A stretch of DNA of 21,149 nucleotides, from positions 1 through 21,149 of the forward strand of contig UQMM01000033.1 in the NCBI GenBank assembly GCA_900542165.1. Reading direction: 5' to 3'. The notes below the pieces were generated by a model. It was not told the origin of the DNA. It did not search any database and saw only the letters and a program-made list of their open reading frames with translations. Shown piece after piece: positions 1-7,828 of this stretch. The first letter of the stretch is position 1, and each line of letters opens with the position of its first letter. Made by a program: the position numbers and the translations under genes. Source of the stretch: an uncultured Collinsella sp. Lineage in GTDB: Bacteria > Actinomycetota > Coriobacteriia > Coriobacteriales > Coriobacteriaceae.

Positions 1-328
1 TCCAGCTACCGTACTTCTTTTTGCGCTCGAGCTTAATCACCTTGTCGCTGCCGTTATAGATGCGTACGCGATACTTTTTGCGCATGAGAATGCCGGCGTC
101 TTTTTCCTCGTAGGCCGAGTTGCAGTAGTCGTCAAAATACAGGCTGCGAATGGTGTAACCGCCCGCCCGCGCATGTTTGTCTAGCTTAAATACAGGCGCC
201 ATGCGACAGGCAAGCGCGGCGTGCTCGCCCTCGTTAATGAGATATTTGAGCTCGTGGCGGTAACGCTCCTGCGTGGCACGCACAGGCGGTGCCGCCAGGC
301 GCTCAAGCAGCGCGCTAGCCCTCCTCAT
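1..328 (-). CDS. VTC-domain (polyphosphate polymerase-like) protein, N-terminal part only
   Basis: The first 109 codons of a minus-strand gene run off the left edge. The start ATG at 328 follows a GGAGG ribosome site 6 bases upstream and lies inside the end of the CotH gene, a 14-base overlap. Visible VTC-type motifs are an early RHELKYLI, then YTIRSLYFDD, and the basic strands RKKYRVRIYNG and IKLERKKKYG. These are the alternating basic and acidic strands of the triphosphate-tunnel fold. VTC domains of this kind make or bind polyphosphate. In Gram-positive genomes they often sit beside CotH and DUF4956 genes, so a DUF4956 membrane protein may follow off the window. The family call is firm; the activity is inferred, and the catalytic C-terminal half cannot be seen. 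Confidence 0.87.
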   Translation of the reverse strand, partial: MRRASALLERLAAPPVRATQERYRHELKYLINEGEHAALACRMAPVFKLDKHARAGGYTIRSLYFDDYCNSAYEEKDAGILMRKKYRVRIYNGSDKVIKLERKKKYGSW

Positions 329-2084
329 ACGTATCCTCCACGACCTTACCGCCGTCTTGCACGTAAAAACACTTCATGCCGTAGTGCTTGCCGTCGTCGG
401 TCACATAGTAGTCAAACGCATCTTGCGTATAGCCGTCGGAGTTGGTGGCACGCACGCGCACAAAATACTGGCCGGTATCGGGCGCATCGCAGGTCACCTC
501 GGGAAGCAGCACATCCTCGGCCTTAAAGACCACGTCGCTTATGGCATGGTCGCGCGCAAGCTCAACGGTGTAGCGAATGTCGCGCGCCTCAAAATCGTAG
601 GACGCATCCCAGTTAATGCGCAGCTTGCCGTTATCGATCTGCGGCACGCCGATGTAGAAAGGCATGGGCTTTTTAAAACTCTCGCGAAAGCTCTTGTAGT
701 TCTCCTCGATCTCGGAGGGAATCGCCGCGGCGATCTGCTCATATTGGTCCTTGGTGACAGGCAGATTATCGATATCGGGCGAAGCAAAGACTAGCGATTC
801 GGTAACCTCGCGATAATGCTTGATCATCTTGGTCAGGCGCGTCTCGGTCAAATACGTACGCAGGTCCTTGACGGCGCGATCGAGCTCACCGCGGAACGCC
901 TTGCTGCGCAACGCGCGGTTAAACAGCACGTTGCCCCAGTAGTTGCTTGCGCCGCGCTCCCAGCTCGCGTAGTCCGAAAACCCGGTAAGAGAAAGTTCCA
1001 GCTTGCGCAGCATGCCGTCGTTGTCCCAATCCAAAAAGTACCAGGTATTTGAGTTGAGCGGGCTGTACAGATAACAGTTGCGGTTCTGCGTATCGCAGTT
1101 GCCCGTAAGGATCTGAAACGCCAGCCAATAGACCAGGTTCTCGGTATCAAAGTAGGTGTCGAGCACGTTATCTATCTTTTGCGATTCGTCGTTGAGCGCA
1201 TCGAGCATCTCGATGAGCTTGGTGTGGTCCGTATCGCCCTTAATCTCGAGCATGCCCTCAAAGTTTGCCTGGTTATAGTCGGGATCATCGGCAAGCTTAA
1301 TGGTGTCCTCGTAGCGATGGAAATCAAAGCTGTTCACCTTGTACAGGTGCCCGCTCTTATCCAAGCCGTGCGCCTTAAGCGCCGTCTTATTGAGCTGCTC
1401 CACCTGCGTAAACAGGCCGTAGTCCTCAAAGGTATCGTTGGACTTTTCGGTCTGGTCGCACACCCACAGATGCACAAACTGCGTGCGCAGGCCCATCATC
1501 TGGGGAATCCCGCGGATAAGGTCATAGGCCATCTTGTTGCGAAAACGCATACCCTCGCCCATGTGCTTGTTGAGCGCAATCGCGCGCTGTTGGCGCCAGG
1601 TACCCTTGCCCTTTTTGAGCTCCACCTTGTAATTCTTTTGCGAGTTCATGCTCGACGTCTGGCCGCGCACCTGCACGGTAGCATTGGGCGCTTCCTCGCC
1701 ATAACCAACCTCGCCGGCCACCGGGCCGTCTTCGTCGCCCGCCTGCAAAAGCCCCATTACCTGATAGCGCGTCACGCCCATGTCGGCGTAGTCATACACC
1801 GAGTACGTATTGATCTCGGCCCAGCTATGATCGGTGTTCTCGGAGCTGTTACCGCGCGAGACCGTCAGGTACATGGTCACAATGCCCGAGTCGTCGTAGA
1901 CCTCGTACAGCTCGTCCTTATCGCGAAGGTGCTTGGTCTCGCCCGAGGCCTCAGCCTTTTTAATCTTGTCCTGCTTTTTGACCTTTTTGGTCGAGGATTC
2001 GTCCTGAGACGAGCAGCCCGAAAGCAACAGCGCACCGGCAGCCGCCTCGATCAGGCAGCGGCGAGACATCAACTTATCGATCAT
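315..2084 (-). CDS. CotH kinase-family lipoprotein with C-terminal FN3-like domain
   Basis: A 589-residue secreted lipoprotein. The start at 2084 is chosen because GGGGAGG precedes it and it opens a basic signal peptide ending in the lipobox LLLSGC (Cys24). A longer frame open to 2204 only reads through the end of pelG. The CotH fold is shown by RGQTSSMNSQKNYKVEL (about 140-156), MRFRNKMAYDL (about 179-189), GNCDTQNRN (about 328-336) and the metal-binding FLDWDND (about 350-356). The last ~100 residues (NWDASYD to DAFDYYV) resemble a fibronectin type III domain. CotH proteins are atypical kinases that phosphorylate secreted proteins. The gene overlaps pelG by 11 bases and the VTC gene by 14, so it belongs to the polysaccharide operon. 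The substrate is unknown; a cell-surface protein or the polymer itself is possible. Confidence 0.88.
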   Translation of the reverse strand: MIDKLMSRRCLIEAAAGALLLSGCSSQDESSTKKVKKQDKIKKAEASGETKHLRDKDELYEVYDDSGIVTMYLTVSRGNSSENTDHSWAEINTYSVYDYADMGVTRYQVMGLLQAGDEDGPVAGEVGYGEEAPNATVQVRGQTSSMNSQKNYKVELKKGKGTWRQQRAIALNKHMGEGMRFRNKMAYDLIRGIPQMMGLRTQFVHLWVCDQTEKSNDTFEDYGLFTQVEQLNKTALKAHGLDKSGHLYKVNSFDFHRYEDTIKLADDPDYNQANFEGMLEIKGDTDHTKLIEMLDALNDESQKIDNVLDTYFDTENLVYWLAFQILTGNCDTQNRNCYLYSPLNSNTWYFLDWDNDGMLRKLELSLTGFSDYASWERGASNYWGNVLFNRALRSKAFRGELDRAVKDLRTYLTETRLTKMIKHYREVTESLVFASPDIDNLPVTKDQYEQIAAAIPSEIEENYKSFRESFKKPMPFYIGVPQIDNGKLRINWDASYDFEARDIRYTVELARDHAISDVVFKAEDVLLPEVTCDAPDTGQYFVRVRATNSDGYTQDAFDYYVTDDGKHYGMKCFYVQDGGKVVEDTYEEG

Positions 2085-3618
2085 CAGAACCTCCCCAATG
2101 TTTTTGGTACAGGCGAACCACCATACGTTCAAACGCACTGCGCGGCTCACCGCCCACGCGCTTGGCCTCGTAGCGTTGCTCAACACGGTCGAGCACCCGG
2201 CCAAGTTCGGTAAACCAGCCCGTCTTGTCAGTCGCCACCATGGGCTGCTGGCTCAGGATACGATACGGCAAGTTGGCGGTATAGGTATCGAGCCGCAGGA
2301 GCGCCACGATAAAAAACACCGCTGCACCCAACAAAAAGCCAAAGCCGTAAAACTGCTGCGGCAAGAGCAGAGAAACGGCATTCGCTAGCCCGGCCACACC
2401 AGCAAACAGCCCCGAGGCCAGCACGGCCCCCTTGTAGTCGGTAAAGTACAGCAAGATGAGCAACACCGTATTGCCCACGGCATACAGGCCATAGCCCACG
2501 CACAGCGTGCGAAAATACCCGTGCATCAGGTTATTAAAGCCCAACGGTAGGGCCGAGAGCACCGTGGTCTCGAGCGAAATGACCGCCGCGGTCACAAACA
2601 ACTGTTTGAGCGCACAAAACCGCAGTTCTCGGTTGAGCGTGGAGAGCATTTCCTCCTCGGCCACCACAATGTCGCCCACCACGCCACCGTCGTTGAACAG
2701 GCTGTAGTAGTCGCGGTAGCGCGGATAGAAATTGACCTCGACCGAGACCACAAAGTTGACGGACGTGACCAGGATTGTCAAAAACGCGATAAGCGCCGGC
2801 ACATCGTGGTAGGGCGCACCATAAAACAAGCCCTTGACCTGCACGCCAATGGGACCGGCCCAAATTATCACCAAATGCGCAAAGAGGCCCAGGTTGGTGA
2901 ACAGGCCCGTAAGCGCCAGCGGCATAAACTGATCGAGCCACTGCAAAAAGAGCCAGGGGCTGCGGTCGCTCTGAGGAAAATACCGGTATAGCAGCACCAC
3001 GTCCCAGGCGAGCATAACGCCGTAGCCCAGAGCAATTGATGCCAACAGGCCCTCGACCGGCGGCAGCCCCAGCGCCAGCGCGGCCAGGGCGCACAGGCAC
3101 GCCACGCCAATGGCGGCCGCAAAGCTGCACAGGATGCCGCGGTAGTCTTTGATGGCCGTGAGGTAACTCATGCCGTTCCAGTTGACGATCATAATGTTGA
3201 ACAGCCACAGGCACAGCAGCCCCTGCAGCAGCGTGGCGCCCGAGAACAGCAAAAAGACGCCGTAGAGCACCGTGCCCGCAACGAGCATGATGGCGTTGGA
3301 GCCCCAAAACGAAGGCAGTATCTCATCCTCGCGCTCGGCAAACAACATATCGGCCAAAAAGCGCGTGACCGGCATGGAGAAAAAGCTCGTGAGCAAAAGC
3401 GAGGCCAGCAGTGTGTAGGTCACCATGCACACCAGCAGATCCTGGTTGGCACGCCCTACGCCCCACAGACCGCACAGCACCAAGATACCCACCTGGAGCA
3501 GCACGCCCAACAGCATGGGACCCGTGCACACAATGCCGGCGTAGCCGTAAGCGCGCATCGTGGCAAAAAGGCCCTTGCGCCTAAACAGGCGCTTAAGCTC
3601 AAAACCGATTCCGGCCAC
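2074..3618 (-). CDS. pelG: PelG-family exopolysaccharide transporter
   Basis: A 514-residue polytopic membrane protein with about twelve hydrophobic segments. The N-terminus, MAGIGFELKRLFRR followed by a GYAGIVCTGP-type first helix, is the PelG signature. PelG is a member of the MOP flippase superfamily and works with PelD, PelE and PelF to move the Pel polymer across the cytoplasmic membrane. The start is GTG at 3618, three bases after the pelF stop, with GGGGAG upstream overlapping the pelF terminus. The C-terminal cytoplasmic tail (about 460-514) is charged. Length is close to that expected for the family. No defect is visible. Confidence 0.93.
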   Translation of the reverse strand: MAGIGFELKRLFRRKGLFATMRAYGYAGIVCTGPMLLGVLLQVGILVLCGLWGVGRANQDLLVCMVTYTLLASLLLTSFFSMPVTRFLADMLFAEREDEILPSFWGSNAIMLVAGTVLYGVFLLFSGATLLQGLLCLWLFNIMIVNWNGMSYLTAIKDYRGILCSFAAAIGVACLCALAALALGLPPVEGLLASIALGYGVMLAWDVVLLYRYFPQSDRSPWLFLQWLDQFMPLALTGLFTNLGLFAHLVIIWAGPIGVQVKGLFYGAPYHDVPALIAFLTILVTSVNFVVSVEVNFYPRYRDYYSLFNDGGVVGDIVVAEEEMLSTLNRELRFCALKQLFVTAAVISLETTVLSALPLGFNNLMHGYFRTLCVGYGLYAVGNTVLLILLYFTDYKGAVLASGLFAGVAGLANAVSLLLPQQFYGFGFLLGAAVFFIVALLRLDTYTANLPYRILSQQPMVATDKTGWFTELGRVLDRVEQRYEAKRVGGEPRSAFERMVVRLYQKHWGGSDDR

Positions 3619-3621
3619 CGG

Positions 3622-5049
3622 CTACTCCCCCTCTCTGGGCAGGTCAAACGCACGCGCCGTCTCGTCGTACAGCGCGCGATAGTTGGCGAGCATCTGCTCG
3701 TGCAAAAAGTACGTGGCAACGCGACGCTGCCCGCGCTCCCCCATCTCAATGCGACGGGCGCGGCTCACGCACATGCGCTCCATGGCATCGGCCAAGCCCT
3801 TGCGATACATGGGCGGCGTCACAAAACCCGCCACGCCAAAGTCGTCGCCCGGGGCGCCTTCGAGCAACTCGCGGCAGCAGCCCACCTCGGTCGTCACGCA
3901 GGGACGGCGCGCTGCAAGCGACTCCAGCACGCTGAGCGGCTGGCCCTCGGAGATGCTCGTCAAAATGGTAAAGTCGAGCTTTTCCATGTACTCGACCACG
4001 TTGACGCGGCCGGTAAAGATCAGGTCGCGCACGCCTAGGGTATCGACCAGCGCGTGGCACTCGGCGCCGTACTCCTCGTCGTCCACGCCGCCCATAATGT
4101 GCAGGCGCACCTTGGGCAGGCGCTCGTGCAGCTCAAAGAAGGCATAAATCATTGTCTTGACGTCCTTGATGGGCGCCAAGCGCACCACCGCGCCAATGTC
4201 CACCCAGCCGTCATCGGGCTTTAAGGGAATATCCTTAAAGCGGTCGAACTGGATGCCGTTGGGGATAACCAGGCATTTGTCCGCATCGCAGCCCATATAG
4301 ACCTGCGTCTTGCGGGCGTTATGGAACAAACTCGTCACGCGGAAGGCGCGGCGGTAGATTTCCTCCGAAAGCAGGTAGAAAAAGCGGATCCAGCGGTCCT
4401 TGAACGACGGCACCACCCAATCGGCGCGAATGATCTCTTCCTCGCGCTCGCGGGTGTAGATGCCATGCTCGGTCAACAGCACCGGCGCATGGTGAACGCT
4501 TGAGCCCAGGCAGGCGAGCAGACCACCGTAGCCGGTCGAGATGGCATGGTACACATCGGCCACCGGCACCTCGCTGCCCAACAGGTAGAGCACGGGCAGC
4601 AACATGGAGCGCATGGTGTGGAATGCATCGGCAAAGGGCGTGTAGGGATACTCGGCCAGGCACACGTCGCGAAAGATATCCATAAACGTGCGGCTCTGCA
4701 AAAACGAGAGCGGATGCACGCGACGGCGGTAGAAGATATCGAATAACACGTCCCAGTCCGGATTGGAGAGCGACACCAGACGGCGTAACGCCTCGCGCTC
4801 ACGGTCGTTAAAACTGGCTTCATGTTGCTCACCCGAAAGCCGCAGGGCATCGTCCAGGAACACCTCGTGCACCTCGACCACGTTGCCGGGCAGCTCGTAG
4901 ACAAACTTGCCACGGTCGGCAGCATGCGCGCCGATCACCCACAGCACAAACTCGTGCTCGGGCATGGCCGTAATGTAGCCATGCATCCAGGTAGATACGC
5001 CGCCGTGCACATAGGGGTAGCAACCCTCGAGTACCAAGCAGATTCTCAT
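3622..5049 (-). CDS. pelF: PelF-family GT4 glycosyltransferase
   Basis: A 475-residue cytoplasmic glycosyltransferase of family GT4, the Pel polymerase that uses UDP-N-acetylhexosamine. The N-terminus MRICLVLEGCYPYVHGGVSTW carries the glycine-rich acceptor loop of PelF proteins. TEHGIYTRERE (193-203) and VIPNGIQFDRF (261-271) are typical of the family. The GT4 EX7E motif is present as E368 GQPLSVL E376. The start ATG at 5049 overlaps the TGA of the deacetylase gene in an ATGA quartet, which indicates translational coupling. All key motifs are intact, so the enzyme should be active. Confidence 0.94.
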   Translation of the reverse strand: MRICLVLEGCYPYVHGGVSTWMHGYITAMPEHEFVLWVIGAHAADRGKFVYELPGNVVEVHEVFLDDALRLSGEQHEASFNDREREALRRLVSLSNPDWDVLFDIFYRRRVHPLSFLQSRTFMDIFRDVCLAEYPYTPFADAFHTMRSMLLPVLYLLGSEVPVADVYHAISTGYGGLLACLGSSVHHAPVLLTEHGIYTREREEEIIRADWVVPSFKDRWIRFFYLLSEEIYRRAFRVTSLFHNARKTQVYMGCDADKCLVIPNGIQFDRFKDIPLKPDDGWVDIGAVVRLAPIKDVKTMIYAFFELHERLPKVRLHIMGGVDDEEYGAECHALVDTLGVRDLIFTGRVNVVEYMEKLDFTILTSISEGQPLSVLESLAARRPCVTTEVGCCRELLEGAPGDDFGVAGFVTPPMYRKGLADAMERMCVSRARRIEMGERGQRRVATYFLHEQMLANYRALYDETARAFDLPREGE

Positions 5050-6926
5050 TTATCGCCACCCTCCTTGCGCTCGATCGTCACGGTCTTATCATTTGCCTTG
5101 AGCAGATACAGATTGCCCGTAAGGTGCGTCAGTTCGCCACCCGTCACCGCACCCGGCTCGCCATTATTGGCGCGGAACATGAGCCACGCCTCGTCGTGGA
5201 AATTGCCCAGGCTGAGCGTCCAGGCATCCGCGCTGGTATCCACGCTCACCGTCACGGACGAAAAGCGCTGGATGGCACCGGAGCACTCCGACGCCGTCTG
5301 GTGCCGCAGGTCGGGCGCGGATTTGGTAAGCCACTCCAGGTAGTCGACCAGGCCGCCCTTGTAGACCTCCCAGCCCTCCTTGGCACCACGATCGGGATCG
5401 AGCAAGTCGTCCGGGTGCATAAAATGCGTGCTCACGTAGTGCATGTTGAGCTCGGACACGGCTGCCAGGCGCATATAGGAATCGTCGACCATGCCGCCCG
5501 AGACAATACGTGGCTGCTCCACAATGCCGTCGCTCGCCACGCCAAACTCCTGCACGTAGGGCAGGTCGGTGCCATCCTCAAAATACGTGCTGGCGATGGT
5601 CTTAATGCGCGGAACGTCGGTGCCGATGAGCTTGCGCGCTCGGGCCGAAAGGATATTCGACGGCGGTACGTAAACCGAGCCATGAGCGTTGGGCAGAACC
5701 TCGTCCTGAAACGCGATAAGTTCGTTGAGCGAAGCGACGAGCGTCTCTTTGTTCTTCCAGGTCTTGTAGACGTACAGCGTGCCGTAGTCGGTGTCCCAGA
5801 GCGCGAGCGGCTGATGGTTGTAGCCGTGAAAGCCCAGCTCGCCGCCCATCTGCAGCAGCATGCCGCCAAAATATCGAAACTGCGTGGTATCGGGTTGGCG
5901 CGCGGGCTCGGTCTGGTTGACCGCGTCCTCGTAGTTTTCGATCATCACGCCGGTATAGCGAATGCCATATTTTTGCGCGAGCTTTTGCAGATCGGGCCAC
6001 CAGACCTTGGTGTAAAAATCCGCAATGGAAAGGCCGTAGTCACGCTTGATATAAGTACCATCGCCCGAGGGCACGGGGCTAGGAAAGTCGTCCAAATAGA
6101 ACACGGCGCTGTTGATGACCGGATAGGCCGTAGCATCGCCCAGCAGACTGATCGCCGCGGCGAAAAAGCCGCGCATGACCTTGTCGTAGATACCGATATT
6201 GCACACCACGGTGCGCCCGCTACCGCAGTCATTAGACCAAATGAGCGGGGCGCCCGCATCGCCAGTCTTAGCCCACTCACGCGCCGTCTCGCGCAGCGAT
6301 ACTGAAAGCGACGAATCAAAGGGGTCCGAGAGCTCGTAGCGCTCTCCCCCGCCCAGCATAAAGTCCTCACTCGGCACAATGCTTTCGGCTTTTACATAGT
6401 CATATCCGGCCGATTCAATGCCAAGCTTGGAGGCAATCACTTGCAGATAGCTCGAGTTATCCGGCGGCATGGCGAGCATAAGCGAACCGCCGGCACTCAC
6501 CCAACTCATAATGTCGCTCAGGTGCGTACCGAGCCCATCGAGCGACGGCATGAGCAAAATCACGCGATCGAAGGAGGTCAGCGAGGGAATGGCATCCGCA
6601 CCATCCAGGGCAAGATCCACGTCGCGATGGGCGATCTTCATGTCCAGCAAAATCTGGTCGAACTGGTCTTTGACGTCGTCGACGCCATCTTGGTCCGAGT
6701 CTGTAATGACCAGGCACGTGGGCTTTTGGCCAAAGATTGCCGAGGAGGCCGGCACCGCGTCGTTGGCGGCAAGCATCCCCAGCCTATGCTGGCCCGCACT
6801 GTACTGCACGCCGGCACGCTCCACCAGCAGCACGGCGGCCATGGCAATAAAGACCGCCCACACCACGAGGAGTCCCATCCAACGAAAGCGGCCCACACGG
6901 TCTCGGATATGTTGCGCCACGCTCAT
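5046..6926 (-). CDS. pelA: DUF2194 polysaccharide deacetylase, Gram-positive PelA deacetylase equivalent
   Basis: A 626-residue membrane-anchored protein with one N-terminal helix (about 16-35) and a large extracytoplasmic part. The start at 6926 is preferred over the in-frame ATG at 6950 because GGGGAGGAGG lies just before it and it forms an ATGA overlap with the pelE stop. The deacetylase half carries YLDDFPSP (277-284), GFHGYNH (365-371) giving an Asp-His-His metal site, YVPPSN (419-424) and HFMHPDD (501-507). The first ~250 residues form a separate sensor-like or Rossmann-like domain (LVITDSDQDGVDD). It matches the PelA deacetylase of monoderm pel loci, where the hydrolase half is absent. 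It probably removes acetyl groups from the secreted GalNAc/GlcNAc polymer. Confidence 0.9.
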   Translation of the reverse strand: MSVAQHIRDRVGRFRWMGLLVVWAVFIAMAAVLLVERAGVQYSAGQHRLGMLAANDAVPASSAIFGQKPTCLVITDSDQDGVDDVKDQFDQILLDMKIAHRDVDLALDGADAIPSLTSFDRVILLMPSLDGLGTHLSDIMSWVSAGGSLMLAMPPDNSSYLQVIASKLGIESAGYDYVKAESIVPSEDFMLGGGERYELSDPFDSSLSVSLRETAREWAKTGDAGAPLIWSNDCGSGRTVVCNIGIYDKVMRGFFAAAISLLGDATAYPVINSAVFYLDDFPSPVPSGDGTYIKRDYGLSIADFYTKVWWPDLQKLAQKYGIRYTGVMIENYEDAVNQTEPARQPDTTQFRYFGGMLLQMGGELGFHGYNHQPLALWDTDYGTLYVYKTWKNKETLVASLNELIAFQDEVLPNAHGSVYVPPSNILSARARKLIGTDVPRIKTIASTYFEDGTDLPYVQEFGVASDGIVEQPRIVSGGMVDDSYMRLAAVSELNMHYVSTHFMHPDDLLDPDRGAKEGWEVYKGGLVDYLEWLTKSAPDLRHQTASECSGAIQRFSSVTVSVDTSADAWTLSLGNFHDEAWLMFRANNGEPGAVTGGELTHLTGNLYLLKANDKTVTIERKEGGDK

Positions 6927-7828
6927 CGGGCCTCCTCCCCATCGCGCCAAAACGCCAACTTTTCGCGGTTGTCGGCGCTCAAATACACATGTTGCTTGTC
7001 AATCGCATCGATCACACAGTGGACCTCGTCACCGTCGCGGCGCATCACGGCCAGGCGCAGGCAAAGCATCCAAACCTCCTGCTCCTCGGGCACGTCGAGT
7101 ACCAGCTGGTCGGTCACGGCCTGCGCCTCGTCGATCTGTCCGACATCGGCCAGCGCCGTCGCGTATCGAATGCGCAGCTCAAGGGTATCCTCGCGCTCGC
7201 AGCGACGCGCAAGCAGGCGCGCGTACTGTTGGCGCTGAATCTGAGCAACGCGCCCCTCAGCCAAGCCCGAGCCCAAGTATTCACCAAGAAAATCACAGTA
7301 TTCGTTGAGGTTTTGCGCGCTCGGGTCCGTCTTAAAGGCACGCTCCAGCTGCTGCAGTTTAAGGTCGGACTCCTTGGAGATCTGCGCCACCGCCGTCGCG
7401 GCATAGTGCGCCACCTCAACGTCGTCGTTAAGCTTAGCCGCCTGCAGCTGCGCCAGGTACGCGTCGGGCTCCTCGGTGAGCATGGAGAGCATTAGGCGGC
7501 GCCGGTATGCCGGGTCGTTGACGATAAGCGCCTCCTCGAGCGGCACTACGCCTGCATCGTCCTCACCGCTCGGTACCGACATACTACGATGCAGGTCGTC
7601 GTTGAAGCGCAGCGACTCCAGCGCAGACTCTTTCAGCCACTCGCCAAGCACCGCGCTGCGCACCGATAGCAAAACCACCAGCAACGGGCCCCACAGCGGC
7701 ACCAGCACTATTACAGCCAGCATGTGCCCGCGCACCGGCAGCAGGCCCAGCTTCATGAGCGTCCACAGCATCAGGCAAACCAGCGAATGAATCAGCAGCA
7801 AGACGGCAGCAACGACAAGCGAGATCAA
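6923..7828 (-). CDS. pelE: PelE-like membrane protein with helical (TPR-like) repeats
   Basis: A 301-residue protein with two N-terminal transmembrane helices (about 2-28 and 35-58), then a fully helical cytoplasmic region. The segments around 120-280 (AAKLNDDVEVAHYAATAVA, LELRIRYATALADVGQIDEA and similar) look like tetratricopeptide repeats. This layout matches PelE, which interacts with PelD in the inner-membrane Pel complex. The start is an unusual TTG at 7828 that overlaps the pelD stop as TTGA, with a run of six G residues as the ribosome site. Weak primary initiation therefore probably depends on coupling from pelD. The call rests on topology and position between pelD and pelA rather than on strong sequence motifs. 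Confidence 0.82.
   Translation of the reverse strand: MISLVVAAVLLLIHSLVCLMLWTLMKLGLLPVRGHMLAVIVLVPLWGPLLVVLLSVRSAVLGEWLKESALESLRFNDDLHRSMSVPSGEDDAGVVPLEEALIVNDPAYRRRLMLSMLTEEPDAYLAQLQAAKLNDDVEVAHYAATAVAQISKESDLKLQQLERAFKTDPSAQNLNEYCDFLGEYLGSGLAEGRVAQIQRQQYARLLARRCEREDTLELRIRYATALADVGQIDEAQAVTDQLVLDVPEEQEVWMLCLRLAVMRRDGDEVHCVIDAIDKQHVYLSADNREKLAFWRDGEEAR

Noticed and set aside
2085..2204. 40-codon N-terminal extension of the CotH gene
   Set aside because: It overlaps pelG out of frame and would bury the lipoprotein signal; the start at 2084 has a good ribosome site.
1179..2213. A 344-codon plus-strand open frame
   Set aside because: Antisense to the CotH gene, whose motifs are unmistakable; low-complexity composition typical of a GC-rich shadow frame.
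5124..6305. A 393-codon plus-strand open frame
   Set aside because: Antisense to the deacetylase gene and without recognisable motifs.
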